DNA of 64,000 nt from Ktedonobacter sp. SOSP1-85 (lineage in GTDB: Bacteria; Chloroflexota; Ktedonobacteria; Ktedonobacterales; Ktedonobacteraceae). The stretch lies in assembly GCF_016587415.1 (NCBI RefSeq), contig NZ_BNJI01000001.1, positions 4,007,501-4,071,500 of the forward strand, read 5' to 3'. The notes beneath the pieces are model-generated. The model was not told the DNA's origin. It worked only from the letters and a program-made list of their open reading frames with translations, and did not search any database. Positions 16,490 through 26,275 of this stretch are shown piece after piece. How positions within the stretch are numbered: the stretch's first letter is position 1; every line of letters begins with the position of its first letter. Made by a program: the position numbers and the translations under genes.

Positions 16490-19165
16490 ATGGACGAATA
16501 CGTGGAGGCCGGGCGTGTGAACCAGGCCGCAATTGAAGATTTTGCTGCTCGCTATCCCTTTCCCATCGATGATTTTCAGCTAGAGGCTGTGGCTCATCTG
16601 CTGGATGGGCGCTCTGTTATGGTGGCTGCTCCTACCGGAACTGGTAAGACCCTGGTCGCTGAGTTCGCTGTCTGGTTAGCACAGAAGCGTGGGCAACGTA
16701 TCATTTATACAACCCCTCTTAAGGCCCTCTCGAACCAGAAGTATCGTGATATGCGCGAGCTATACGGCTATGACAATGTCGGCTTGGTGACTGGCGATAT
16801 TGTGGAGCATAGCCATGCCTCGATTGTGATTATGACGACCGAGGTCTATCGCAATATGCTGCTGGAAGATGGAGGCGAGCGCTTCGCCAACGGTGAGCGT
16901 CTTGATGCCAGCGAGCTGCGTGATGTCGGCTTTGTGGTCTTTGACGAACTGCATTACTTGAGTGATTTTGATCGCGGCCCCGTCTGGGAGGAGGCGATCA
17001 TCTGTTCGCCTAAACATGTGCAACTGGTGGGTCTCTCCGCCACGGTTAGCAACGCTGAAGACCTGGCAAGCTGGATCAGTCGTGTGCATCGCCCCATCTC
17101 GCTGGTCTTTCACGAGCAGCGCGCGGTCCCGCTGGAGCACTATTATTACTATGGCGATAAGATTCACCTGGTGCAGGATGCCGAGGGGAACCGCGTCAAT
17201 CATTTCCCCAGAGTTGGTGGCGAGGCCAAGATCGCGCAGATGATGAATCGCCGACGTACCTACGTGTATGATGACGATGAAGAGGGCGAGGTTGACGAGG
17301 AGGCCGTCACCGAGGAGTTTTGGGATAAGCAGGAGAATCGGCGTAAGGGTCGCGTGCCCAACCGCGAGCAGCGACGCCGGGCCGAGCGCCGTGGCAAACC
17401 AGGCACCTCGCGCGCGCAGCAGCACTCGTCTGCTTCCTCTACAGCGCCGGCGCATGCTGCTCCCAGTACTGAAGAGGGCAGTGAGACGGAAGAGCGCCCC
17501 GTACGGCCACGCCAGCGCCAGTTCTTCAAGGCTCCCGAGCCAGGTGAGACATTGACCGCGCTTCGCAACGCCGATATGCTGCCCTGTCTCTACTTCTTGC
17601 CTGGTCGTCGTGTGGTGGAAGAGGCCGCCACGAGCGCCTCCCTCCATAGCTTTACGACCCCCGAGGAAGAGACCTTTATCCGCGAAGAGATCGGGATCTG
17701 GCTTGATCGCCTACCACCCGAGGACCGCAACCTGCAACAGGTACTCTCCCTGACGAATATGCTTCCGCGTGGAATCGCCTTCCATCATGCCGGTCTGCTG
17801 CCAGGACTGAAGGTGCTGGTGGAGACGCTCTTTGCTCAGGGCCACCTGCGCGCCGTTTTCGCGACCGATACCCTGGCCCTGGGCGTGAACATGCCTGCGC
17901 GTACCGTTGTGGTGGGTAGCCTCAGCAAGTTCGATGGTCAGGAGATGCGCCTGCTCACGCCCAATGAATACCGTCAGTTGACTGGGCGTGCTGGACGTCG
18001 CGGCATGGATGTGCGCGGCTCGGCAGTTATCCCCTACTCACCCTGGGAGCCTTTCGAGGATGCATTTCAGCGCATCACGGGCGAGATGCTACCCGTCACT
18101 AGCTCATTTGTCATTCGCTATAACTCGGTACTCAACCTCTGGCGGCCAGGAGATGTGCAGCATCTGCGTCGCATCTGCGCCTCCAGCCTGCGCGAGTACC
18201 AGCGCTACCTCATATGGGAGCTGAACGAGTATCATCGTCTGGAAAAGCGCTATCAGAAGGCGCGCAAGTCGGGCAAGAAGAAAGGGGCGGCCTCTGAGGG
18301 CGCGTTTGAGGCGCTAGAAAAGCGTCGCCAGCGCATCGGCTCCTACCCACTCAGCCGGGCGGGCGCCGCCGAACTGGATGGCACGATCTTCGCCCTGCGG
18401 GCACTTGGCCATATCGGCCAGAACGATGAGTTGACGCTGAAGGGGCGTCTCCTGCGCGGCATCTTCCACCCTGCGGGTATCATGCTGGTCGAGATGATAA
18501 TGCGTGGTATCTTTGATGACATGTCGCCCAACGAGGTCGCCGAGATCTGTAGCTGGTTCACTTTCAGCAATGATAAGCGCCTACATAATCGGAATGTCCT
18601 GGCGTCGCGCCTCGCGCGCGTGCGGCGCGATCTCTACCAGGTACTGCAACATGTCCATGGCATCGAGGAGCGGGCCGGGATTAACTTTTCACCGAGTATC
18701 CAGCCAGAGTTCCACGGCGTGGCCTTTGCCTGGTCGCGTGGCATGTCCTTGAATGCGCTTCTCAACCGGATCGAACTGGCAGAGGGCGATATCCTGATGC
18801 TGCTCAATCAGACCATTGACCTGCTCCAGCAAGTCCAGGCGGCAGTTGGCCAGGTGGCCGATATGAAAGAAGCCTGGGACAAAGTGGTGCCGCTGATGAC
18901 GGATGGCGTGATGAACGAGCGGAATGTGGCCTCACATACGCAAGCGCAATTGACCGAACTACAACAGCAACGCGAGCGCCTGGCTGCCCTGCGCCCCCTC
19001 TTCGCGCAGGCTGCCTCTTCCCTGCTACGTGGTATTATCATACAGAGTCGCATGGTACCCTCGATGTCTGTGCAGATCGAGGATAGTGTGCTTCCGCTCG
19101 ACGCGGAAGAGGATCGTGACTCAACCGGACTGCACGACTCCCAAACCTTCGCCGAAGAAATGTAG
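16490..19165 (+). CDS. Ski2/Mtr4-like DEAD/DEAH-box helicase
   Basis: SF2 nucleic-acid helicase of the Ski2-like type with a C-terminal DSHCT-like domain, probably in RNA processing or decay. Motif I is APTGTGKT (47-54), motif II is DELH (152-155) and motif III is LSATVSN. Motif V is in TDTLALGVNMPARTVV and motif VI is in QLTGRAGRRGMD. Between the two RecA lobes is a roughly 100-residue charged, low-complexity insert (about 255-355) rich in Asp/Glu then Arg. The length of 891 fits bacterial and actinobacterial homologues. The ATG has a weak AAAGG upstream. A terminator begins at the stop codon. No exosome or nuclease gene is adjacent. Confidence 0.9.
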   Translation: MDEYVEAGRVNQAAIEDFAARYPFPIDDFQLEAVAHLLDGRSVMVAAPTGTGKTLVAEFAVWLAQKRGQRIIYTTPLKALSNQKYRDMRELYGYDNVGLVTGDIVEHSHASIVIMTTEVYRNMLLEDGGERFANGERLDASELRDVGFVVFDELHYLSDFDRGPVWEEAIICSPKHVQLVGLSATVSNAEDLASWISRVHRPISLVFHEQRAVPLEHYYYYGDKIHLVQDAEGNRVNHFPRVGGEAKIAQMMNRRRTYVYDDDEEGEVDEEAVTEEFWDKQENRRKGRVPNREQRRRAERRGKPGTSRAQQHSSASSTAPAHAAPSTEEGSETEERPVRPRQRQFFKAPEPGETLTALRNADMLPCLYFLPGRRVVEEAATSASLHSFTTPEEETFIREEIGIWLDRLPPEDRNLQQVLSLTNMLPRGIAFHHAGLLPGLKVLVETLFAQGHLRAVFATDTLALGVNMPARTVVVGSLSKFDGQEMRLLTPNEYRQLTGRAGRRGMDVRGSAVIPYSPWEPFEDAFQRITGEMLPVTSSFVIRYNSVLNLWRPGDVQHLRRICASSLREYQRYLIWELNEYHRLEKRYQKARKSGKKKGAASEGAFEALEKRRQRIGSYPLSRAGAAELDGTIFALRALGHIGQNDELTLKGRLLRGIFHPAGIMLVEMIMRGIFDDMSPNEVAEICSWFTFSNDKRLHNRNVLASRLARVRRDLYQVLQHVHGIEERAGINFSPSIQPEFHGVAFAWSRGMSLNALLNRIELAEGDILMLLNQTIDLLQQVQAAVGQVADMKEAWDKVVPLMTDGVMNERNVASHTQAQLTELQQQRERLAALRPLFAQAASSLLRGIIIQSRMVPSMSVQIEDSVLPLDAEEDRDSTGLHDSQTFAEEM

Positions 19166-19229
19166 ACTGAATATGCATGAGACCCCCTCCGCCATTTTGT
19201 GGTGAAGGGGGTCTCATGCATATTCAGTC
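19165..19229 (+). terminator. Terminator overlapping the helicase stop codon
   Basis: A perfect 24-bp stem, 19165-19188 with 19206-19229. The first base is the last base of the helicase TAG. A T-rich stretch (TCTTTTCCC) follows about 10 nt later. Confidence 0.8.
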
Positions 19230-19629
19230 ACTAGCCCTCTTTTCCCTATTTCCTACCATTTTGCTTACTCGCCCGTTTAGTATAATAGTGCGCGCTACCG
19301 GAGAGCTTTGGGATGTCATAACAAACGCTGTTATAACATACGCTACCGAGATACATCCTTGAGTGAGCTTTAGCGTAAAGTGTTTCTTGTCGGTTGAGCG
19401 CCAAAAGAAACATTACTTTGGTCATGCCTACAGGGCCTAGAAGTTGTCAGAACCAGCCAAGTTGAATAATATGTACAAAGGTACAAATATCTCTAGTGGC
19501 TGATAGAGATGCGGTGGGTAGAGGATGCAGGTGTGATGGATCACGTTGCCCACGCAGATCGCAATAGATCGAAGGACGAAGACTAGCTAGCGATTGTATT
19601 TGTGAGCAGGAAAAGGGGTAGGTTTTAGA
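19230..19629. other. Intergenic region upstream of the first kinase
   Basis: No gene found. A TATAAT hexamer at 19281-19286 could be a -10 box, but no good -35 box stands at the right distance. The leader, if transcribed from there, would be about 340 nt long with no structure I can name. Confidence 0.4.
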
Positions 19630-22062
19630 ATGAACGCAGAAGCTTTGATAGGAAGAGTGCTGGGGACCTGTACGCTCCAGAGGCTCATCGGTCAGGGAGG
19701 CATGGGCGCTGTCTACCAGGCGCAGCAGTCACGCCCGCGCCGCCAGGTTGCCGTAAAAGTGCTGATGCCGATGTCGCCCTTGAATCCTAATCAGCTAGCG
19801 GCGTTCCTGGAGCGTTTTCGCCGCGAGACGGATGCCGCGGCCTCGTTGGATCACCCTAACATTACGCCCGTCCATGAATATGGTGAGCAGGATGGGATCG
19901 CCTACCTGGTTATGCCCTACATCAGTGGTGGTACGCTCCGCGACGAATTGGAGCGCTTTGGGCCCCTGCCGCTTGATAAAGCTACGCACTATCTCGAACA
20001 ACTGGCCGCGGCTCTTGATCACGCGCATGATCACGGGGTTATTCACCGCGATATTAAGCCAGCCAATATTCTGCAGACCCCCGAGGGGCGTCTCTTATTG
20101 ACCGATTTTGGCCTGGTGAAGATTGTGGGCGAGGGCTATGCCCCCCAGGTTCGCCTGACTGGCGAAGGGGTGCCAGTTGGCACGCCCGATTATATGGCAC
20201 CCGAGCAGGTCATTGGTAGCGATGTTGATCAACGCGCCGATCTCTACTCCCTGGGTGTGATTCTATTTCAGATGCTCACGGGAACAACTCCCTTCCAGGG
20301 AGAGACGCCTATGCAGATTGCCGCGCAGCAGTTGCAGGTTCCACCACCCTCGCCCCAGGCTTTGCGTCCAGACTTGCCCCTGGCCGCAGCCCAGGTCTTG
20401 TTGAAGGCCCTGGCTAAAAAGCCGGTTGATCGCTATATGACTGCGGTCGATTTCGCTATCTCTTTCCGTAATGCCTTGCAGAGCTCAGGCGTCCAGCTTG
20501 GTGTGAGTCCACTGCTGAATGGTGTTACCTCCAATACAGGGCGCATTTTTATTCCCAAAGGCATGCTTGAGCCTGCACGGCATAGCGCGCGTATCCAGAC
20601 AGTCCCCGGACCGACCGCTCCTGCTCCACAGGCTGAGCCGGCTGCTCCTGCCGCCAGGGGCCAGTTTAGACCCGGCGTCCTGCCCTCGAAGAAGCTTGGC
20701 CAGGTCAGCCCCGTTGGTGGCGGCCTGCTGGCACGTGCGCCGGGTATTGCCGACGCGCCGGCTGTGGCGCCCGCTGATCCGCTCTCTCCTCTGCCGATAG
20801 AGACCGCGCGTCCTGCTGGTGGCCTGCTCTCGCGTACGGGAAAATTTCCCCTGGTGAATGGTACGCCAAAGGACGAAATGGCGCAGCAGATGCCTGAGCA
20901 ATTCTCTACTATGACACAGGCGCCGCAGCAGGATTTTAGTACGCAGTTCGCCGCTTCTCTGCTGCCCTCGACGCCCCTGGCTCCTCAACCTGAGTCAGCG
21001 GGTATGGTAAAGCGCAACACGGGTACATTGATCGCGCCTTCGGGCCAACAGAACACAGGCGCTCTGCGCACAAACACAGGCTCGCTGATGTCGATCAACA
21101 AGCAGCAGGGCACGGGCGCGCTGACGCTTACCAATGGCAATAACGAAACAGTCAAGCTTACCGGGCCGGTAAAAGTCGTGAAGGTGCCTGTTGCGGGCCA
21201 GCCTGGTCGCTATGTTACCGGCATTCTGCCTGTGATTCCCGCTGATGATCGGCTCTCCAATGAGCGCTCGGGGGTCTCGTTAGGGGTAAAAATTATCTCC
21301 ATCTCGGTGGCGACTGTGCTGATTCTACTGGTTGGGGCCGGTATGTTCTGGTTTATGCATAATCGTTCGAGCCAGGCTCCGCAAAATAATACTAACAATA
21401 GCAGTGTGACGAGTACGCAGAAGACCTCGGGGGCACCAACCGATTCCAATATCCTGATTCAAGATCCCCTGGACCATAACGCGCATGATTGGCCTGAAAC
21501 GCCAGCAGATATGTATGCCTTTAAAGATGGGGCTTATCATATCACGAACCATACCGATGCCAGCGGTATCAGTCTCCTGGAGACCTCACCCTTTAATGGC
21601 CCTATCACGTATGCAGTCTCGATGCGCCAGATCGCTGGCGACGATAACTCAGAGGTCAATACCTTTGGCCTGATCTTCCGCTTCTCGCAGTCTATGCAAA
21701 ACAAGAAGCAGGTTACCCACTTTTACACCTTCGAGGTCTTAAATAAAAAAGGTGGCTACTACCGCTTCTGGAAGTATGATGATAGCTCGGGCGATAAGAA
21801 TAAGTTTTGGCAGCAGATTGGGAAGAACGTCAATCTTGGGAATGAGTTTAAGGTTGGGCGGGACGCGAACGCGACGAACACGCTCACCGCGACGATGGAT
21901 GGCAACAAATTTACCTTCTGGGTCAATGGGAAGAAGGTGATGGATGCCACTGATAACTCCTATGCCACCGGCGTGGTGGGTATGATTGTGAACCTGAAAA
22001 ACTCGGAAGTCGCCTTTAGAAACCTTTTAGTAACGCGCGGGGTAAACAATCCTACGCACTAG
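19630..22062 (+). CDS. Membrane Ser/Thr protein kinase with extracytoplasmic lectin-like domain
   Basis: Hanks-type receptor kinase. The kinase domain (about 1-285) has the Gly loop GQGGMG (21-26), K43, HRD (139-141, HRDIKPAN), DFG (159-161) and APE (190-192). A Pro/Ala-rich linker (about 290-555) contains GGLLARAPG and GGLLSRTGKF, related to a motif in the PBP. A transmembrane helix follows at about 556-577. The roughly 200-residue C-terminal ectodomain (from DPLDHNAHDW, with YAFKDGAYHI and FTFWVNGKKV) resembles concanavalin/LamG or DUF1080 folds and may bind glycans. A close paralogue follows 57 bp downstream. The fold match is by eye only. The AGGGGTAGG stretch upstream may serve as ribosome site. 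Confidence 0.9.
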   Translation: MNAEALIGRVLGTCTLQRLIGQGGMGAVYQAQQSRPRRQVAVKVLMPMSPLNPNQLAAFLERFRRETDAAASLDHPNITPVHEYGEQDGIAYLVMPYISGGTLRDELERFGPLPLDKATHYLEQLAAALDHAHDHGVIHRDIKPANILQTPEGRLLLTDFGLVKIVGEGYAPQVRLTGEGVPVGTPDYMAPEQVIGSDVDQRADLYSLGVILFQMLTGTTPFQGETPMQIAAQQLQVPPPSPQALRPDLPLAAAQVLLKALAKKPVDRYMTAVDFAISFRNALQSSGVQLGVSPLLNGVTSNTGRIFIPKGMLEPARHSARIQTVPGPTAPAPQAEPAAPAARGQFRPGVLPSKKLGQVSPVGGGLLARAPGIADAPAVAPADPLSPLPIETARPAGGLLSRTGKFPLVNGTPKDEMAQQMPEQFSTMTQAPQQDFSTQFAASLLPSTPLAPQPESAGMVKRNTGTLIAPSGQQNTGALRTNTGSLMSINKQQGTGALTLTNGNNETVKLTGPVKVVKVPVAGQPGRYVTGILPVIPADDRLSNERSGVSLGVKIISISVATVLILLVGAGMFWFMHNRSSQAPQNNTNNSSVTSTQKTSGAPTDSNILIQDPLDHNAHDWPETPADMYAFKDGAYHITNHTDASGISLLETSPFNGPITYAVSMRQIAGDDNSEVNTFGLIFRFSQSMQNKKQVTHFYTFEVLNKKGGYYRFWKYDDSSGDKNKFWQQIGKNVNLGNEFKVGRDANATNTLTATMDGNKFTFWVNGKKVMDATDNSYATGVVGMIVNLKNSEVAFRNLLVTRGVNNPTH

Positions 22063-22119
22063 TTTTGGGGCATCACTGGTCCATTCCTATTCATCTACAT
22101 GTAAGAGGCAGGTCGTCGT

Positions 22120-24872
22120 ATGAACGCAGAGGATTTGATTGGTAAGGCGCTTGGGACGTGCACCTTGCAGCAACTTATCGGTCAGGGTGGGATGGGAGCC
22201 GTCTTTCTGGCTCAGCAGTCTCGCCCACGCCGTCAGGTTGCGGTCAAGGTGCTCTTCCCTTTTACGCCGCTCAATCCCGGTCAAAAGGCTGCGTTCCTGG
22301 AACGCTTCCGGCGCGAGACGGATGCCGCGGCCTCCCTGGTCCATCCAAATATCATGCCTGTGCATGAATATGGCGAGCAGGATGGGCTGGCCTATCTGGT
22401 TATGCCTTACTTGAGCGGAGGCACGCTCCGCGATGTACTTGAGCGCGAGGGACGCCTGCCCCTGGCACAAACCAGTAACTATCTTGAACAGCTCGCGGCC
22501 GCTCTAGAGGTGGCTCATGGGAGAGGTGTCATTCACCGCGATTTGAAGCCGGCGAATGTGATGCTCACACAGGAGGGCCGTCTGGTCCTGACCGACTTTG
22601 GTCTGGTGAAAATCCTCTCTGATGGGCAATCCGCGCAAGTGCGCTTGACGGGGCTGGAGCCCCTCTGGGCACGCCCGACTATATGTCGCCTGAGCAAGTC
22701 ATCGGCACTCCAGTCGATATACGTGCTGATCTTTACTCGCTTGGCTGCGTGCTCTATCACATGGTCACAGGGAGTCTGCCCTTTAAAGGGGCACTCCCTA
22801 TGCAGGTGGCCATGCAGCATTTAAATAATCCGCCGTCCTCACCACGCTTGCTGCGTCCGGATCTTCCGGTGGCGGCTGAGCAGGTGATACTGCGCACCCT
22901 GGCGAAACGGCCTGAGGATCGCTATGCCAATGCCAGTGAGATCGCGGGCGCTTTTCGCGAGGCGCTGATCTCGGCTGGTGTCTCCATTGGCGAGACCCTT
23001 AAAGTGCCTGCCGCTCAGGGTGATGCTTCTTTTACCAAGCGAGGTCTGTTTGATCCTATGTGGCAACAAAATCATTTTTCACAAGACGAGAACTCGCCTC
23101 AGGAGCCTTCTGAACAGCAGCAACCATTTCCACCTATGCCTGCTCCCATAGGCCAGGCAGCTCCTGGCGCTAACGCCCAGGCATCTCAACCCGCACAGCC
23201 GCCCGTGCGCAATGATTTTATCGCCAGGACGAGTATGACGATGCCCTCTTTTACAGGCATCCTTCCTCCAGAGATGCAGGCTGCTCCGGTTCGTCCGACG
23301 CCCGTGGCCCCGGCCCTCTCTTCAGGAAATACCAATTTTGGCGATGCCTCCTTTGGGCTGCCTAATACATTTCTGGCGCAGAACCAGAACCAAGTGCCTA
23401 ACCAGTACACGCCACCCTGGGGGCAGGAACAATCGCCCGCGATCCCGCAGGAGGATTTTCCGCAGGCGCCGTCCTCATTTGGAGGGGGCGCACCGTCCAC
23501 TCCTCGTGCAGGCGGGCTATTAAGCCAGTTCTCATCTGAGAAGCCCCAGGCGACGCCTCAGCCCGGAGGCTCCTCATTCAACCTGGCGCAGCCTTCCTCG
23601 CCAGAGGCAGAGCAGAACGCCCAGCCCGCTTCTTCATCACTCTTTTCCTACGGGTCTAAGCCTACGGGCCTGCTAAATTATGCCGCGACGGCACAACCCG
23701 CTGCTGAGCAGCCTGTTGAGCCAGCACAGACCGGCATAAATAATGAGCAGCAGGGGATGATGCAGCAGCCTCAGCAGGATGGATGGGGACAGCAACAGGG
23801 CTTCGCGCCCAACTGGCCACAGCCTGGTCAGGGCAAGACTGGCACGCTTGCTGATTTTGGTGCCCAATATCCTGAGCAGGGAAAAACGGGTCTCCTGGCG
23901 CCAATTGGCGAGGTGAGCACGCCGGGCGCTTCAAACACAACCAGCATGATGCGCCTGGTCCAGCCTGCCCGGGTCTTTAAGATTCCGGTCGCGGGCAAGC
24001 CTGGTCAGTACGTGACGGGTATGCTGCCACAACTGCCCGCCGAGATGCAGGATGATCTGAAGGCAGAGGAGGAGAATCTAAAGCAGAAGAAGTTGAGCAA
24101 TCGCCTGAAATCGGCTATCTTGATTGTTACAGCTGCATTGATCATCTTTGGCGGTAGTCTCTTCTGGCTAGTCAATTCGCATACTACCCCTCAACAGTCT
24201 AACCCTCATGATACAATGCTTCTGAAAGCCCAGGCGACCAGCACCGCCCAGGCGGGTGTGACCGCAACAGCCCAGGCGGCTAACATCTATTTCGAGGATC
24301 CCCTCGATAGTAATACGCATAGCTGGCCTGTTGGTAATGGTTATACCTTTAAAGATGGGGCGTATCATATCAAGAATACGTCGAATAATGTCAGTACTGC
24401 CATTTTGCAGGATTTTTCGCTGCCCGATTCCTTTGTCAGCACGATCACGATGAATGTGATCAAAGACAATGATAACGGTGAGTTGAAGGCCTACAATGAG
24501 TATGGCATCATATTGCGCTATCAGAAGGATAGCAAGGGCAAGCGCAGCTTCTACCTCTTTGATGTGCGCAACTCCAAGGATGGGCGCAAGTACCAGTTCT
24601 GGAAGTATAGTGATAGCCGTGGAACAAATGATGGCGCAGCGTGGAAGCAGCCGCTCTGGGAAGGCGACATCAAGAGTGAGTACAAGGGCGGTCATAACCA
24701 GCAAAATGTCATCAAGATTGATGTGCAGAACGATAAATTTACGTTCTATGTCAATGGCAAGCAGGTCGGCAACAAGAGCGATAACTCGCTAAAGGGTGGG
24801 CAGGTAGGCATGCTGGTGTATCTCAAAGATACTGAAGTAGCCTTTTCCAACCTGGCGTTGACCCGCAATTAA
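22120..24872 (+). pseudogene. Second membrane Ser/Thr kinase, frameshifted in the activation segment
   Basis: Paralogue of the upstream kinase with the same layout: kinase lobe, Pro/Gln/Ala linker, transmembrane helix (coded near 24115-24175) and a lectin-like ectodomain starting EDPLDSNTHSWP. The reading frame breaks between DFG and the SPE motif. The 5' frame runs 22120-22824 through DFGLVK and RLTG, then turns into unrelated residues. The correct sequence GTPDYMSPEQ resumes in the -1 frame from about 22668 to the stop at 24872. Against the paralogue one base is missing between 22652 and 22668; adding a C to the run at 22660-22663 restores the frame. This is either a real loss-of-function mutation or an assembly error. 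If translated separately, the 3' part could start at the ATG at 22683. Confidence 0.85.
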
Positions 24873-24900
24873 TAATGTATCGTTGGGTACATCCGTCGCG

Positions 24901-24988
24901 TTGTAGGGGCCGTGCTGGCATGGTCTGGCCACCCGAGGAGAACCGCACTCTCCAGCGCTTGGAGCCCAAGCAAGCTTGGACCCTACAA
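24901..24988. repeat. Copy of dispersed repeat family 1
   Basis: It begins TTGTAGGGGCCGTGCTGGCATGG and ends CAAGCTTGGACCCTACAA. The ends match the near-perfect palindrome at 39044-39145; internal bases have diverged. It lies after the frameshifted kinase and may act as a terminator, since the arms are complementary at the tips. A further GTAGGGGCGGCGTTGG stretch follows at about 24991. Confidence 0.7.
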
Positions 24989-25112
24989 ATGTAGGGGCGG
25001 CGTTGGTTGTGCCACGACACGCTGTATTGTATCCGGATGCCAGTCCGTCTGGTCATAGGCAAACGTCGCGGCAATTTCCTATAAATTGCTGAGGATTGAA
25101 ACGAGGTAACGC

Positions 25113-25571
25113 TTGAACACGTTGTTCGTACAGACATCTCTGCATTCTGTGATGGGGATGGCCCTTGCTGGCGTGAGCGATGGCCAGATGAAGGTTATCT
25201 CCATTGCTCTGTGGATCAGTGCATTCCTGTGTATCCTGAATATCATCTTAGCGGTCGTGTATCGAAGTCGTTCGAAGCGAGAGGTATTCTCCTATTGGGC
25301 TATCTGTGTCCTCGAACTGGCGATTTTTGTCTTTGCCCTGCTCTTGCGAGTCGGGGTTATCTCTCAGGTTCCGTTCCATCTGCCACCAGGCCTGCCCGTT
25401 GACCGCCTGGAAATTGGCGCGGCGCTGGCCTTTGGTATCGGCCTCTTCCCGGCGGCCTTCTGGCATCGCGTCAACCTCTCTGATCTTCCCAAGCGGATTG
25501 GGGAAGATGGCAAGGCTATGAAGAGCGGTAAGGGGACGGTGAGCAAGGCTCCTGGGGAGTGGATGAATTAA
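25113..25571 (+). CDS. Hypothetical membrane protein, three helices
   Basis: Predicted 152-residue protein with about three hydrophobic segments: SIALWISAFLCILNIILAV, the WAICVLELAIFVFALLL region, and IGAALAFGIGLFPAAF. A charged cytoplasmic-like tail follows. The TTG at 25113 is chosen because GAGGT lies just upstream; an ATG 39 nt further on is the alternative. It follows the kinase pair in the same direction and precedes a small lipoprotein-like gene. No family is recognised. Confidence 0.65.
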   Translation: MNTLFVQTSLHSVMGMALAGVSDGQMKVISIALWISAFLCILNIILAVVYRSRSKREVFSYWAICVLELAIFVFALLLRVGVISQVPFHLPPGLPVDRLEIGAALAFGIGLFPAAFWHRVNLSDLPKRIGEDGKAMKSGKGTVSKAPGEWMN

Positions 25572-25601
25572 ATACTGTAGAAAATTGATGGTGATCCAGT
25601 A

Positions 25602-25922
25602 ATGTTACGACGATTCCTTAGTGCGTTCGTTGAGTTTGTGCGCTCTTGTAGCTCCTGGCAGATACGCATTGTGACGCTGGCATTTCTGGTCCTGAGTATT
25701 GGTTGTAGTTCCCAGGCGCTTGTCAGTGCCGTTGCTGCCAGTTCCCATGTTATGCAACCAGTAAGTAGCGCAGCTAATAATATTGATACGCTTGTATATC
25801 CTCATCAGCGCGCCTGTACTATTTCGGCACAACAAGTGGCGCAGAGAACCATATCGCAGAATGAGCCGCTTGCAGGTACGTCGAGTATGACGCCCAATAC
25901 CTGCTCGCATACCCAAAAGTAA
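25602..25922 (+). CDS. Small lipoprotein-like hypothetical protein
   Basis: Frame of 106 residues with a basic N-terminus, a hydrophobic core (TLAFLVLSIG) and a Cys in LSIGCSSQ that fits a lipobox. The mature part is Ser/Thr/Ala-rich and without known motifs. The ribosome site is weak. It starts 30 bp after the upstream membrane protein gene and ends before a terminator at 25968, which supports it being a real gene in a short operon. Function unknown. Confidence 0.5.
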   Translation: MLRRFLSAFVEFVRSCSSWQIRIVTLAFLVLSIGCSSQALVSAVAASSHVMQPVSSAANNIDTLVYPHQRACTISAQQVAQRTISQNEPLAGTSSMTPNTCSHTQK

Positions 25923-25967
25923 TGCTCTGTATTTATCTATGTACTCATGTGCATGCCTCTCTTTCTT

Positions 25968-25999
25968 AAGGTGCCCCTTTCCAAAGGGGCACCTTTTGT
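25968..25999 (+). terminator. Terminator after the lipoprotein-like gene
   Basis: A 13-bp perfect inverted repeat, 25968-25980 with 25983-25995. The innermost pairs must open to form a loop. It is followed by TT and GTGTG, about 45 bp after the stop codon. Confidence 0.75.
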
Positions 26000-26137
26000 G
26001 TGTTATGGTAGGAACTTTCGCAGTGACCGTGCGTACAGGTATATGTATGGGTTTTTAGCGAGGGGCTGAGATTATGCCCCCTTAGATCTTCGCTCCCTTT
26101 CTACGTCTATCTTACTGACACCATGTGCAAGTTATTT

Positions 26138-26188
26138 CTGGTTAGGGATGTGGTAGTGGCTGTCAACCGCTACCACATCCCTAACCAG
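26138..26188. repeat. 22-bp hairpin upstream of the ABC transporter
   Basis: Positions 26138-26159 pair with 26167-26188 with a single G-T wobble and a 7-nt loop. No T-run. It lies between the previous terminator and the ABC gene, in a gap (25923-26275) that otherwise holds no gene. Confidence 0.7.
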
Positions 26189-26275
26189 GGCGAGTGCCAT
26201 AGGTGCGAGATTGGGCGCTCTCGCTTATACTTCTATCATTGGTAGACACCGTAGTAATAAAAAAGGATGTTTTGA

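Noticed and set aside
16760..17647. Open frame of 295 codons antisense to the helicase
   Set aside because: It covers helicase motifs on the opposite strand and has no recognisable domain.
22652..22668. Programmed ribosomal frameshift in the second kinase
   Set aside because: The needed shift is -1, but the local CCC-C run would favour +1, no X-XXY-YYZ heptamer is present, and the paralogue is in one frame.
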